The notes: generated from the letters alone by a model not told the origin. Counted from the stretch's first letter, positions 35,201-47,599 are shown. The stretch: DNA of 64,000 bases from Tupaia tana (GCA_026018925.1 JAKSZU010000018.1:3628920-3692919); one strand, 5' to 3'. Translations and numbers: made by a program.

Positions 35201-35542
35201 GGAGGAGAGAATGGAATGAACAGCACACACCTTTGTCCCCAAACGTGGAGACTATGTCGACCTTGGGTTCTCTGGAAAGGACTGAAATGAAGGCCAAGCC
35301 TCAGGGAGACGGGCTCGTTAGTGCTGAAATGACAGCCATGCGGTGACGGCGGCGGCCTCCGTGTCCCAGTGAGCCTGACTCCCCAGGACCTGGGCTCCAC
35401 CCCAGCTTCTTCCATCCCCTTCTCCAAACACAGCCGTTCACCCGAGGGGCCGCACCATCAGCCCACCTCAACTCTTGAGTCATGGGAACATCTCTTATCG
35501 CAATATCTTGGGGTTTTCGTGGCTTTCAAAAGCTAGGTTATA

Positions 35543-35795
35543 GGCTAGCAGATGGCATAGTGGTTATGTTGTTGGACTCCCACATAGCTGAACGCAGTTC
35601 GAGTCTTGGACCTGGTGACTTAAAACTCAAGCCAGGCACGTGGGTGCAAACCAACATCCCAGGAAGAGAATGGAGGAGAAGGGATTCCAGTGTGGCCATC
35701 CCCCCTGGGGGGTGATTTCTCACTTTCCCTCTCATTGTCTCTGTCTCTCTCTCTCCAGTGAGTACACGCGCCCTAAGGCAAAAACCTCTGGGGGG
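35543..35795 (+). repeat. tRNA-derived SINE (main family), full length
   Basis: The head is 'ggctagcagatggcatagtg', then 'gttggactcccacatagctg' and 'gcagttcgagtcttgg'. The body and the terminal 'ccctaaggcaaaaacctc' are complete, but the poly-A tail is short. Confidence 0.9.
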
Positions 35796-36183
35796 CGGGG
35801 AAGCTAGATTATTCATGGTTGAATACTTACATTTTCTCTTTTAATTAAAATTTCCTTGCTCCTGATACACCCAAAGCAGGGAATGCAGCCAGGGCAGGGG
35901 TGGAGGCAGTGGTTGCCCCAGGCCATCCCAACCTGGGAGTGGAAGCAGGGTCAGAGCTCTGAGAGCCACAGCACGGGCAGCCCCTCCCAGCCCAGCCTCG
36001 GCTCTGCACACGGGCACGGACCTGCCGAGAACCCCAGTGCTGGCTGCCTGCAGCTCCCCGCGCCTCCTGTCTCTGCATCCCTGGCTGGCCCTGACACAGC
36101 CCTACGGGGGCGTCCTACAGGGGCGCCGAGGGCAAAGGCCGCCATGGCCCACACTGGCACTGCTGGCCTTCCCTTTCTTTTCT

Positions 36184-36412
36184 TTTTAAAAATTTGCCAC
36201 AGGGCATGAGTGCTCGCCAGAGAGAGAGAGCAGGAAAGTGACATGCAGCCCCCACGGGGACGGTCACCCTCCAGTCCCTCCTCTTCATTTCTGCTTCCTT
36301 CGGAAACATGTGCCCAGTGTGCTTCTAGAGCTGCCTGGACTGGGATTTGAACCGTGCATTCGGTCACGTGGGATCTAGCCGCCTCGACCACCAGGCAACT
36401 GACTGGCCCAAC
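36184..36412 (-). repeat. tRNA-derived SINE (main family)
   Basis: It runs from 'tttaaaaatttgccacaggg' through a GAGA block to 'tgggatttgaaccgtgc' and 'accaggcaactgactggccc'. Confidence 0.8.
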
Positions 36413-36789
36413 CAGTTTCTCCTTACCAAGTGCCTCTGCTCTTCGCAGAGCCAGGCGGGCGGCCTTGCCATGCCGTCTCCCGAAGGCCAGGAGCCAGAGG
36501 GGCGTGGGGCAGGCCGGTGACGCGGGTCTCCCCGACTCAGGAGCCTCTCACTACAATGGCACCTGGCCCCGACAGGGGAGGCTGGGGGGCGGGGCAGGGG
36601 GAGCCCAGGATGCTCAGGAAGGAGCTGCCAACCTAGAATCGCCCCCAACAATGCTGCCAGCAGCCACGGACCTCTGCGACCACAGATCGATCCTCAGAAC
36701 AGCGTCCCCGGCCTCGGCCAGCGCAGGCTGTCACGCCCCTGCCGGCCTCAGTCCTCACCTGGGAGCAGGCACGGTCAGTTTCTGTGGCC

Positions 36790-37065
36790 CTCAAGTGTGC
36801 ATCTCCCTTGCCTCTGTCTCTTCGCACGGGTCGTTCCCGCTGCCTGGAGTGCTATTTTGCTGCCTCCCTACTCCCTGTCTCCTGGCTCTTGCTTGCTTGG
36901 CCTTCCATTTTCAGCTTAAATGCCTCCTCCTCTAGGGAGCCCTCCTGACTGTTTCAAGACTGGGTTGAGTGCCCTTTGTTAAGTACCTCTGCAGCTCCCA
37001 GAGCCCCTACATTTTATATTTGTAACTCTATATCATATAAACATGTTTAATTCCTTCCCCCGGTT
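36790..37065 (+). repeat. L2 LINE 3'-end relic
   Basis: 'gttcccgctgcctggagtgc', 'agcttaaatgcctcctcct', 'agggagccctcctgactg' and 'catttatatttgtaactc'-like phrases appear in the order of the L2 3' end. It is well preserved. Confidence 0.7.
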
Positions 37066-37271
37066 AACTGGCCCCGTGCTAGTGTAGGAGCCTTCTGACT
37101 CCAATTTCAGCCCTTTATTCTCCACAGCCGGGACCACTGCTAAACCTCCTGCTGCGGTGGTTAGCCTCGCCTCCTCCTGGCCTCCCCTCACGCCCTCCTC
37201 CAGCGGGCCAAGCGGCCCTAAGTCAGACCAGACGCTCCCTGCAGAAGCCCGGATGCACGTCCCTGATTCCC

Positions 37272-37295
37272 TCGAAATAAAGCCTCCGCGTGCTC
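37272..37295 (+). terminator. candidate poly(A) signal, orphan
   Basis: 'tcgaaataaagcctccgcg' has the look of a genuine AATAAA signal. No exon is recognised upstream. It could mark an unrecognised lncRNA end or be coincidental. Confidence 0.25.
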
Positions 37296-37675
37296 CCAGG
37301 ACCCGGTGATCCGCCGGCCCCCACTGAGCCCCGAGGGCTTCCTTTCGCAGCCTAGAACTCGCGCCGTCCTGCTCCAGGGCCCTGGCACACGCTGCCTCCC
37401 ATCTGAGGCACCCCTCCCGCTCAGCCCCAGCTAAGCAGCCCCCTCAGGAGCGGGCTGGCCTTGGCTCGTGGGTGCCGACACCCAGCGGTGGGGGCTCCTG
37501 TCTCTTAAAAGGCTGTGGGGAGAGGGACACAGCACGTGGGGCCAGGTCGCTGCAGGCTGGACTTCCCAGCCCTCTCTTTAGAAGCAAGACCGGGCTGTCT
37601 GAATAGTGTCAGCGAGTCAGATTCTTGTCTCCCGGCCAGACTCAGAGGTGGCTCTTCATAGGCCGTGCCGGTCAG

Positions 37676-37853
37676 CGGGAGAGAAGAGAGCGTGGGAAGG
37701 AGGGAAGGAGAGAGGAGGGGACGGGCAGAGAGACAGAAGGAAAGAGAGGCAGGAGGGAGAAAAAGGAAGAGGGAGGGGAACAGGAGAAAAAGAGGGAGGA
37801 GGGAGAAAGGAGAGACCGCGGGGAAGGAGGAGGGAGAGGAACACTGCCGTTGG
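37676..37853. repeat. polypurine tract (GGA/GAGA-rich)
   Basis: The plus strand is almost pure G/A for about 175 bases, with AGGAGGGA-type and GAGA units and few interruptions. The long minus-strand open frame here is the pyrimidine complement and is not a gene. Confidence 0.9.
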
Positions 37854-38004
37854 CCCTGATCAGAGGAGCCCCAGGCCCTGCCCTGTCCTGGAGCCACCCT
37901 GTGGGCCCCGCCCAGGCCAGGCCCTCGCCTTGCTCCTGGACAAGGCCAGTTACACAACACCGGCCTCTGTGGCTGAGTCCAGGCCAGCCGCACACGGGCA
38001 GCTC

Positions 38005-38064
38005 CAGGGTGGGAGGAGGGAGGAGGGAAGGGAGGGGGGGAGGAGGGGGGAGGAGGGAGGTGCT
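38005..38064. repeat. second polypurine tract (GGGAGGA)
   Basis: About 60 bases are G/A only, with runs of up to seven G's and repeated GGAGGAGGG. It has quadruplex and triplex potential. Confidence 0.9.
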
Positions 38065-40584
38065 TCCCGTGGGCGCCGCCCGCCACCGTAGCTTGGCGGC
38101 AGCTCCTGGCCCCCGGCTTGCAGAGTGTTCCCAGATGTGCCCTGCAGGCAATGAAAGGCGGCTGGTTCCTGTCAGCAGCGGGGCGCCCCAGGAGGGGACC
38201 CCCAGCGGTGGCGGGCAGCTGTCTGCAACGTGTGCTCTGGCGGCAGGGAGGGGAGCCGGCACCAGGATGGCCTGGCTGGGCCCCACCCACACCCCTTCTC
38301 CTGGGTGTCTCAGGAGATGCGCCCCCTCCGCCCTGCCGCCCCTGCTCCTGAGACTTGCCTGAGGGCCAGGGCAGGTTTGGGGCTAGCCCTTGCCCTACTC
38401 CCTGCCCGGGGGCTTCTCCCCACCCTGCCCGAGGTTCTGGGGGCAGGAGCCTATCACAGCAGTTCTGTCCTTGCCTTTTGGCGACAGTGGAGAACATGTG
38501 ACCCAGTCCTAGCCAATTGCAGTTGCCCATTCCCCTAGCCCCGAGATTGGCACAGGGCTGGGCACGTGACCCAGACAGGACCAACCCAAGGCTGCCCTGG
38601 GATTCTCTGTGTGGACAGAGGAAGGCCTCTGTGCAGCAGACCACGTGGAGCAACGTGGCGTGGGGGCACTCGTGGCCACCTAGGCTGCTGGGCAGATGCG
38701 GAGACGAGTCTGGCGTGGGGCCGGCGTGTCTGCGCCCACACAGCAAGTCCGCGGAGAAGAAGCGGCCACGGCTGGCCAGAGAGGGCGGGGCTCTGCGGTC
38801 CCAGCAGCTTGGGGGTGGGGACCGCACTGGGCGACCCAGTGACCTTGAACACTTGAGCGCCACCGTGAAATCGGAGCAGCTGGACGGGGAAGGCGGGCAG
38901 CGAGCGGGTGCGGGAGCAGAGGCCCTGCCCTGCCCGGCCGGGCGTGCAAGGAGGAACCCATCCCTGCTTTAAAACCTGGGCTGAGGCCAAGCCAACCCAC
39001 CGGCTGGGTCTGCCTGGCACGGCTGCCCAGGGGACTCCATGGCAGAGATGGTCACAGCCAGGGGTTAAACGAGGCCAGGCCTGGCTGGTCAGCTTGGGGC
39101 AGGAAGCAGAGCCAAGCCAAGGCCAGGCCCTGCAGGAAATGGAGGATTCTTTCCGTCAACCCTCAAACTGACCTTTGTGGATGGCCTAAACCTTCTTTTC
39201 CTCTGTAATACGACAAGCACTGAGACTTTGACTCCCTTGAGGGGGCTCACTCCTCCGGGCAGCCCTCGGGGGTGGAGCTTATTTTGCTGAAGGGGCAGAG
39301 TGGTGGCAGGGCTGAGGCCAGATCGGGCTCTCCCACAGCGGTCAGGGCTCCTACCTCAGCAGCTCCAGCTCCATGGCTTCCACTGCCAGGGCTGGGCTGC
39401 AGGGCTGGGGGGTGGGAGCAGACACGTCCCCAGGCCCTGTCCCCTTCTCCTGTCCCTCCATCTTCTCTCTAACAGAGCAAGCTTAGAGGACACATCTGTG
39501 CAGCAGGCGCCATGGTAACACGCACACGCACACGCACTGCACACGCCAGGGTCTGTCCTGGAGGAACTTCAGAAGGAAGGGACGTACCAGCTTTTGGTCT
39601 CCTGGAGAACTGCTGTCTGGGCAGAGCCACTCAGACAGTCCGGCCGTTCAGGGCACTGTGCTGGCTGGTGCCGGGGCCAGGGTTCTCTGGGTCCAGCACA
39701 GTACCTGGCAGCCCCACCGGGGCTCAGGGGCTCAGACGCAGCTTCGGCGAGTGGGGCTGAGGCCCAGACACCCACGGTTGGCAGCATCTCTGGTGCAGCA
39801 GGGGGTGGAGGCACCTGGATGGAACCCTGCCCTCTGCCCCCCTGACATGCAGTGTGTGCTCGTCACGGTCACGCACCGCTCAGAGCCTCAGTTTCCCCCA
39901 TGTGAAATACAATGGCTCTCACTACTAGGACTGCCAAGCGAGGCCCGAGTGAGGGGCCGTGGTGGGCAGAGGGGTGGGCGATTAGACCGAGGGCCGCGCC
40001 ACCCCGAGCACAGCACCGCCCACTCGCATGCCCCAGGGAGCCGCCCTGTAAGGCTGACAGAAATGGAGTGACCGGAGTGGGCGAGCAGGCAGGGACCAGG
40101 AAGAGAAGGGGCGGCCGCAGGAAGGGGCGGCCGGAAGCCCGGGAGCCAGCAGCTGGAAGGAAGGAGTCACCAGGTGGGCCCCACCCTTGTCGGCAGTACA
40201 GGCGGGCAGGCAGAAGGCCAGGGCACTTGGCAGGCCTGCCGCAGCCTCCGGAGACCCCGGACAGCCTTCGGGCCTGAGCGCCAAGCATTGTCCCCGAGTG
40301 TAAGAGGTTCTCGCGATGCATTTCACACGGACCACCGTGTGCAGGGGCCTGTGGGAACCGACCGCAGCCCCTCCATCTGCTGTGTGGGATGCTGAGGAGG
40401 GGCAGGGAGAGGCACGCGGCCCTGAGCACCGTCGTCGGTTTGCCCTGCCCTGCGCGGAGCCCTGGGCGGTCCCCTCTGACAAGCAGCAGCCACTGGTCCG
40501 CACACAGGAGGGACGAGGGTAAGCCTTGGCCCCAAGCGCCCAGCACTAAGGGTCTCTAAAAGCTGGCCGTGCCCTCCCCAGTGC

Positions 40585-40683
40585 GCAGGGGTGCACATCA
40601 GACACATGCGTGTGTACACAGGGATACGTGCATGCACATCAGACACACGCGTGTACACAGGGATACATGCATGCACATGGGTG
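40585..40683. repeat. about 40-bp tandem duplication
   Basis: Two copies of a TGCACATCAGACACAYGCG block, each followed by a GTACACAGGGATAC block, lie head to tail. Confidence 0.85.
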
Positions 40684-40984
40684 GAAACCCCAGTCCCTCA
40701 TCACGCTTGCTCCTGCCTCCCCAAGGCCCAGCCAGCTCCGGACTCTCAACTCTGCGAGGACCCCAGAGCCCCCAGCCTGCCAGGCCCACGGGAAGGCCCT
40801 TTCGGTGCGCAGGGACTGTCCCTCCCCTCGGACCCCCAGCAGCGCCCCTGTCATCAGGGTTAGGAACCGGGTGGGGCCAGCCAGGCTCCCGCAGTCCATG
40901 CAGTGAAGCAGAACAACCCGCTCCCCAGAGGCAGCCCCAAGGCCAGGGCAATGACTGGGGCTCCTGAGGCCTGACGTTCGGTTA

Positions 40985-41300
40985 CGCACTGTTCGACGGG
41001 CCGCGGCCGAGGGGCGCCATTTACACCATGGACATCTCCATGATCGGAAAACACGTGCTTCTATTGCAGCGCCACTGACCACGCATCGATCATGTCGACT
41101 TCCCGTCAGATGGCAGCGAAGGGACTCGTTCTCACAGATTGATGTGAACAAACGCAGTTGTCTTAAAGACTCCTGATGGCCGTTAGCAGAACTTCGAATT
41201 CCCTATGACTTTGTGTGCAAGTGTTTAATTTATAGAACGGCTTCGCCTCTGGTATAATGCCGCGGAGAAATCAGTAACAGCACAACTGGAAACAGCTATC
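40985..41300. promoter_or_regulatory. candidate conserved non-coding element
   Basis: It is a markedly AT-richer, non-repetitive block inside GC-rich DNA, with words such as 'agattgatgtgaacaaacg', 'gtttaatttatagaacgg' and 'gagaaatcagtaacagcac'. No ORF or repeat explains it. The regulatory role is inferred from composition alone. Confidence 0.3.
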
Positions 41301-42084
41301 GGCTCTGGGCGGCCTCTCGGAGCCGGCGCCCGGCCTGGGCTGGAGCGGGGCCCTTGCAGGGCGCAAGGAGGCCGTGGTACTTCTAGGCGCTCGGCACGTG
41401 GTACCGGGGCTGGCGGTTCTCCAGGCAGCTCTCCTGAAAACGCGCTCTGGAAACCCAGGCATCTCGGTGCCTCAGTTTACGCACCCGAGAGGCAGGGGCA
41501 GCTCCCCCAGACTGTGAAGGCCAAGGCTCCACCCTTCGGAGTCCTGCCCCTGCCCGGCCGACATTCTCGCCCCTGAGCTTCTCCAAATTTGGTGCCGCCC
41601 AGAGCCCTGACCCTGTTTCCTGCCCCGGCCCGGCCCTCCGCCCTGGCCGCCAGAGGGGCTGCGCCGAGGGCCTCCCCAGAGCCCCCAGGAGCTGCCCACA
41701 GAGGAAATCCTCTTCCTCCTTGACAGGCGGCAAGTTACGGAATGTTACTTTGGGAATTTTTTGGCTTCCACGTTGCAGAATGTTCTAGCCTTCCAGCCAC
41801 AGGCCCCCCTCCCTCTCCGCCCGCAATTCCTTGGCCAAAGACAGGCTCAGGCCTCCCCTCCCCTCCTCCTCCACTGCGTTTGTGGCAAGCAAAAGAAAAT
41901 ATGCCAAGGAGCCCGAAGACCTGATCGGAAATTAACCAGGCTCATTGGACAGCGGTCGTTTTCAGAATAGAGAGCCGCAGCCTGCACCCTCACCCAGATG
42001 AGACGGGGCAGGGGAGGAGAAGGGCCCCTCGCCCGCCCGGGAAAAGAAAGTCCAGCTCTTTATTCCCTGAGTGCCTCCCTCCCT

Positions 42085-42405
42085 TCCTGGCAGCGGAATA
42101 ATTAAATATTCATGCATTTTCTCCTGCCCTTAAGAAAGTGATAAGTCAGATTTGGGCACACACAGAGAAAAGCGCCTGAGGCAGGAGGTGGGAGCCGAAT
42201 TTCAGGGAAGACAAAGCCTTCTCTTCAATTTCCGAATGAAAACACCCTTCACCTTTGCTGCTGTGAATTTCCTAGACACACACCAAGACAATCTGAGAAT
42301 TATGAGGCTCCAGGACCGATTAGGGCTGTTTGTGTTGACGTCAAGTCTGGGGGAATTTTTTCTTCCCCGCTAGTATTTATGATACTGACAGATGCGACAG
42401 GGAAA
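42085..42405. promoter_or_regulatory. candidate enhancer-like block with a full CRE
   Basis: An AT-rich unique block contains 'ggaataattaaatattcatg' (homeodomain/POU-like), a perfect palindromic CRE TGACGTCA at 42336-42343, and a MEIS/TGIF-like CTGACAG near 42385. It has no ORF of note. Function is inferred from motif content. Confidence 0.35.
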
Positions 42406-44616
42406 ATCCTGGGACGGGACTAAGTGGGGGTGTGCACGGGGGTCAGGAGCCAGCGTGGAAAGCAGACCCGGGTTTGCCGCCAGCTGCCAGACCGGCCTAC
42501 TCCCGTTATGCCCCTGCCGGCGTGAGGGAAGGAAAGAACAATCCTTGTGCGCCTACTGCGTGCCAACAAGCTTCCAGGCGGTCTCCACGAGGGCACGGTT
42601 TAACCCACACGGAGAAGCCGCTCCTGGCGGTTTGCAAGGGAGGAAACGGAGACCACCAAGCAGCGAAACCATTTTCTCAAGGTGCCGAGGTCGGAGTGGG
42701 ATTTGAACACTGGCCCTTCTAGCTCCAAAGAAGCTTTGGGATGAATCTGCTTCGTTTAGTTCCCGCTTCGAGAGGCGGTGGGCAGGGGTTGGGGGGCCAC
42801 GACCAGTTTCCCCAACACCGCCCAGACCAGTCTCCTGGCACGAGGGGCATCTGGAAGCAGCTGGGCGGGGCCTGGTGTCCGGGAGGACTGAAGGGAGGGT
42901 GACGGCCCCACCCTCAGCCCCGGGACTGCCTGGGGAGGGACAAGGCTGCTGGCGTGGTCTCTCCACCCAGCCCTCCCGGAACGTGCCCCGTGTCAGCCCA
43001 CAGCGCGGGCTCGGCACAGCCTCATCCCTGCTGGAGCCCGCCCGGCGACCTGCCCTCAGTGGGCTCTCGCCCGCCTGCACGCTGGCTGGGAGGGCTCCGC
43101 CCGCAGCCGGTTCAGCAGTGCCCTGGGAGGCGGCGGGAGGGCACCGCACAGGGTCCCTCGGCAGTGCGTGCACACAGCCAGTGCCAGGACAGCGTGAGCG
43201 CCATTATGACGGTGCTGTCCCGCAGGCCGGGGGAGCCACGCAGCCTCACAGTGAGGGCACCTGGCCGAGCTCCGCTTCCGCCTGTCGGCAGGAAAGACAG
43301 CCAGGGCCACCAGCTCTGGGCGTGGGAAGGACTGCCCGGCAGACGCGGCCCTGCCTCGGCACCTGGCCTGTGGGACCTGGCCCCCTCAGAGGGACAACCT
43401 GCCCGACGGTACCTGGCAGCCCTGCTCCACCTGGAGTGGGGGCTTTGTTTTTTTTTCCGTTTTATTTATTGATTTAATGGGTGAGAGACAGGCCCACAGC
43501 ACCACCACCCCCGGTGCAGCCTTCCCGGCCGGCCGGGGTCACGGACGCACAGCCCGAGTACTCAGGCCGTCCGGGCTGCATTCGGTCCACGCTGGCCAGG
43601 CATTGCTTGAGCAGGGCCTTCCCATAGCGCCCCGGATCCCGACGGAGGAGAACAGGGAGAAGGGGGGCAGTGCGAGCACCACTGAGCTGCCCCAGGACGG
43701 GCTGGTCAGGGGCTTGACCTTAGATCCCTCGGCTCTGACTGTGTCCCCCGCCCTCTCCCCACACAGAGCAAGCAGCCCCGAGCCGGAAGCGCTGCAGGGC
43801 CCTGTGGGCGGGGAGGGGTGGGCACAGCCGTCTCCTGGACCTCAGCTCTTGTCCTCTGGCCCCCTTTCCCACCTCGCTCTCTCCCTCCCAGCGCTCCCGC
43901 CTGACAACCTGGAATGCTTCCTGTGAATGGACTGTAACCTGAGTGGCAGATGGAGAAGGTACCCCTCCACGTGGAAGGCGAGCTAGAGTGGCCCACAGCT
44001 CCCTGGCGGCCAGGGCAGCCGGCAAGACAGACAGGGCCAGGTGGGGAGGTCACTGCGCCACCGAGGCGAAACAGGCGCGCCCTGGTTCCCCGCCCAGGTC
44101 CCCACCGCAGGGCCCCCAACCACGTTTCCTGGGCTTTGTGCTGATCAGCCCGCAGAGCAGGACCACCCAGAGAGAATCCAATCTCTGCAGATGGGCACCT
44201 GGGAGGGGTCTGGTGGCTGCCAGCGGCAGGTCCCAAGTCCCTGTCCAGTACCTGCCACAGAATAGCACCCACCCACTCGTCGGCCTGGATTCGTTGGTTC
44301 GGAAATACTACTGCGTGCCTGTCACGTGCCAGGCAGGAGACGGCTGGGTTCTGCCCTCGGGAGCCGTGGGCAGAGGTGACCAGCGTGTGGCCCTGACTGC
44401 CGACGCGTGTCCGGGCTCTCTGCACACGCTGACACGTGGCGTGCTGGTCCACCCAGTCCCTGCAGGAGCTCCACAGGGCCGTCCCATGCCCCTGCTGCCT
44501 CTAGCACCCTGTGTCCTGAGCACTCGCTGTCCCTCAGTGCCAGCACCCTCCCTGGGCAGCCCGGGCCACGGAGCACCGAGGGAGGGCCAGTCACTGGTTT
44601 TCAAAACCTGGGCCGT

Positions 44617-44853
44617 TTGGGCCAGCCAGTGGTGCGATGGCTAAGGCAGCTGGATCCCACACAGCTGGCTGTGTGGTGTGAGTCCTGGAGCCAGGCATGT
44701 GTGCACGTGTGCGTGTTCACAATCCAGAGAAGAGGAAGGAGGAGAGAGGACTACAGTGTGGCCACCCCCGGGGGTGATTTCTCACTTTCTCTCTGTCTCC
44801 AATGAGTACATGAGCCCTATAGGTATTTATTAAAAACTAAAAAAGAAAAAAAT
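44617..44853 (+). repeat. tRNA-derived SINE
   Basis: The head 'gggccagccagtggtgcgat' is followed by 'gctggatcccacacagctg'. The body has 'gtgtggccacccccggggg' and 'tgatttctcactttctctc', and the tail 'gagccctatagg' leads into an A-rich run. Confidence 0.8.
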
Positions 44854-45034
44854 CTGGGACGTTTAAAAAAGAACTAAGGTTCTGTACACTTCCAGGATTA
44901 GGAGTAGGGAGACCCTACCCTCCTCTCCGAGTAGTAAGAGCTACAGGTACCAGCTTCTTTCGGGCCCAGGAATCGAACCTGGTTTCCTGTGTGGCCCCAG
45001 CCTGCTGACAGCAGCATCAGGTCACGTGTGTGAT

Positions 45035-45490
45035 TGTGGCTGGGCTCTGTTTTAGATGATGCAGGTCAAATTCACAGATCATAAGACTCACTATTTCAGG
45101 GCCAGACCCATAGTGCAGTGGGTAAGCTTGTACGTGGGGGCTGGATCCCACGTGGGCGACTGAGGTTCAAGTCCTGACCCCGGCAGCTTGAACATACACT
45201 GGGTGCATGTGCACATGCGCCCCAGATCCTGACAGAGTGGAAAAATGGGGGGGGGGGTGCCACGTGATCACACCCACTGAGAGGCTCTCTCTGGTGAGTG
45301 CGTGCGCCCTCTGGCAGTAGGAAAAATCACCATTTTAGAGTGTACAACGGAGTGTTTTTAAATATAATTGCAAGAGTGTGCGACCATCACCAACATCTAA
45401 TCTAGGAACGGTTCAGCACCCCAAAAGGTCCCCTGCCCTCCACGGCACCCCCATTCTCCCTCCCCTGCCCCAGCATCCCCAACCCACTTT
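45035..45490. repeat. old L1 (L1M-type) fragment split by a SINE
   Basis: The left part ('gcaggtcaaattcacagatc') and the right part ('agtgtacaacggagtgttt', 'gcgaccatcaccaacatc') are collinear pieces of the same old L1 segment seen at 16618-16940. The SINE at 45097-45326 separates them. Confidence 0.65.
45097..45326 (+). repeat. tRNA-derived SINE, second body type, with target-site duplication
   Basis: The head is 'gggccagacccatagtgcag', then 'gctggatcccacgtgggcg' and 'gaggttcaagtcctgacc', ending 'gcgccctctggcagtagg'. The flanks are TCACTATTT (45088-45096) and TCACCATTT (45327-45335), a 9-bp duplication with one mismatch. Confidence 0.8.
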
Positions 45491-47599
45491 GTGTTTCTAT
45501 GCGCTTTCCCCTCCGTGACCATGCGTGTGACTCTGCCTGCACACACGTGGGGCTCTGCCGGGCGCCCTGCACCAGGCGCGGCGTTTGCCGGGCCGCCCAC
45601 GTGACGTGTGTCTGTGCTCACGGTGCGACACCTCTGCCCTCTGCAGATGGACTCGCGGGCTGGCCCTCCCTCCGGCTGGCGGAGCTGCTCTGAGCACCTG
45701 AGCCAGATTTGACACGGACAGAGGCCTCCTTCCATCCAGGCGCGAGTGCCCCGCCCAGGGTCTCTCTGCGGAGCCGTCTGAGGAGGTGCTGCGGTTCCTG
45801 GCGGCGCCCTCCCACTCCCGTCAGCCCTGCGTGGGCGCAGTTCCCCACGGCCACACCAGCACTCAGCACTCCTACTCTGCACCTCCTCGGTCTCCCCAGC
45901 CTCGGGGTGAGCAGTGGCTTCTCTCTGCTCTCAGCCTCCCCCTCCGACCTTAACTTAGTCCCCCCCACCCTAGAGCCCACGGGGGCTTGTTTAACCGGGA
46001 CTCCCCCGAGGAAGGCAGAGCACCTCCACACCACCCACTGCTGCCCCAGGGCCAGCCCAGAGCGGCTGGACAGAAATGTGAATCAGCCAGACCGACAGCC
46101 GGGGCTCCGGAGCTCGCCGGGTCCCGGATCCTCTGCCAGCGCTCTGGGTTCTAGATCGTTCATTGCCCAGCAGCCCGAGGCCCTGAACCCGAGCTGCTTC
46201 CCGTGGAAATTCCCAGAGCCCCTCTGACACCTTGTCCTCACGTCAGGCCCTGCTGGGGCTGGACATTGCCCTCCGACTGGCCACCCTGGGCAAGGCGTGG
46301 CCCCAGGACCAGGTCTGATGGCTTTGCTGAAGCCCAGGATGTAGAATTTCCTCTGACGCCCAGCCAGGCCATCGCCGTGTCCTGGCCTCTGCGGCGGCCA
46401 GACGTCAGATGGCCGTGTAGGCCGGTGGGGACGCCCCGCGTGCAGGACTGTCTGAAGCGCAGCTTCGCAAAGCCCCGTGGACACACTGCGTCGCCCTTGT
46501 AACCAGGGAGACTGCAGGAGGCCACCCTTCGTTCTGACAGAGGCGGCGTGGGGCTTGGATGGGGGCCGGGGCGCAGCAGAACCCTGAAGTCAGCAGAGTT
46601 GATCTTGGGCCCCGGCCCACTTTCCTTGCTCACACTCCCCGCCCTCCCGCTCAGGACCCTGGCCAGGCCCGGCCAGGCTCTCTGTCCAGGAGGGCGGGGA
46701 CCAGGGCAGCGCCGGAGCCGCCACCAGGACTCTGGCCTGCTGAGCCCTGTTGCTGCAGCCCCCGGAGGAAGGCCCAGCCGCCCACTGCACGGAGGAACAG
46801 GTGAGGCCTGGAGCAAGCGGACCCGGCCCACGGAGGCCCACTGGGAGCCGGAGAGCCGGGGTCTGGGCCGGGCAGTCGGCTGTGGTCACCACAAGAGGTG
46901 CACTGCCTAGGGAATGAGGATCCGGGCCAGAGCTACCAGAGGTTCAAAACCCAGGGCAAAACGAGGCCCTCCACGTTTGGAGTGCTCACGGAGGGCGGCT
47001 GCCCACCAGTGGCCAGGGCACCCGGCCCACAACTCCTGAGCCCCCAGGTCCCACCCAGTCCTCTCCAGGACCCCCAGCTCACGGACCTGCTGGTGTCTTC
47101 CCCTCGTCTGAAGGACCTGGACGGCTGCCCCAGCCCCTCCCCGACTTCATCACTGGGGCTTGAACTCACCACTGGGGTTCCGAAAGGGGAGCAGATTTGG
47201 TTTTGTCTTTTATTTGCTCATTTAAAGAAATTCGAGAGCCCTGCCTAATCGTCTGGTCAAGGCTGCAGACAGGCCATAAACGCTTACACGACCCAGGGAG
47301 CCTGAGGCCACCACTGGCCTGGAGAGGCCGAACCCCAAGTCTGTTGGGACTTGTCAGCTCGAGAGCCCAGAGTTCTAGGGAACAAGAGTGCAGTCCCCTG
47401 AGGGCAGGCACCGTGGGGAGGAGCCGGGGGAGGCCAGGGGAGCCCTCCGGGGCTGGGGCTTTGGGCTCTGAGGCCGACTGAGCCACGGGGCAGTCAGCGG
47501 CGTCAGAACGGAGCACGTGCAGCTAGCTTACATTTCCCAGCCTCCTTTGCAGGTGGGCGTGGCCGTGTGACTAAGTTCTAGCCAACGGGGTGTGTGCAC

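Larger units (their letters stand above)
38070..44615. other. intergenic stretch without recognised genes
   Basis: It is mostly unique sequence with two AT-richer islands listed separately. A MIR-like core lies near 39860-39915 ('ctcagagcctcagtttcccc') and another near 42590-42720 ('gggatttgaacactggccc'). A T-run followed by 'tttatttattgatttaatgg' at 43448-43480 looks like a reversed SINE tail, but the body is not recognisable. Confidence 0.45.

Noticed and set aside
37505..38863. 452-codon minus-strand open frame
   Set aside because: It spans the polypurine tracts, so the low stop content and Ser/Leu/Pro/Phe-rich stretch come from the pyrimidine strand. There is no recognisable protein.
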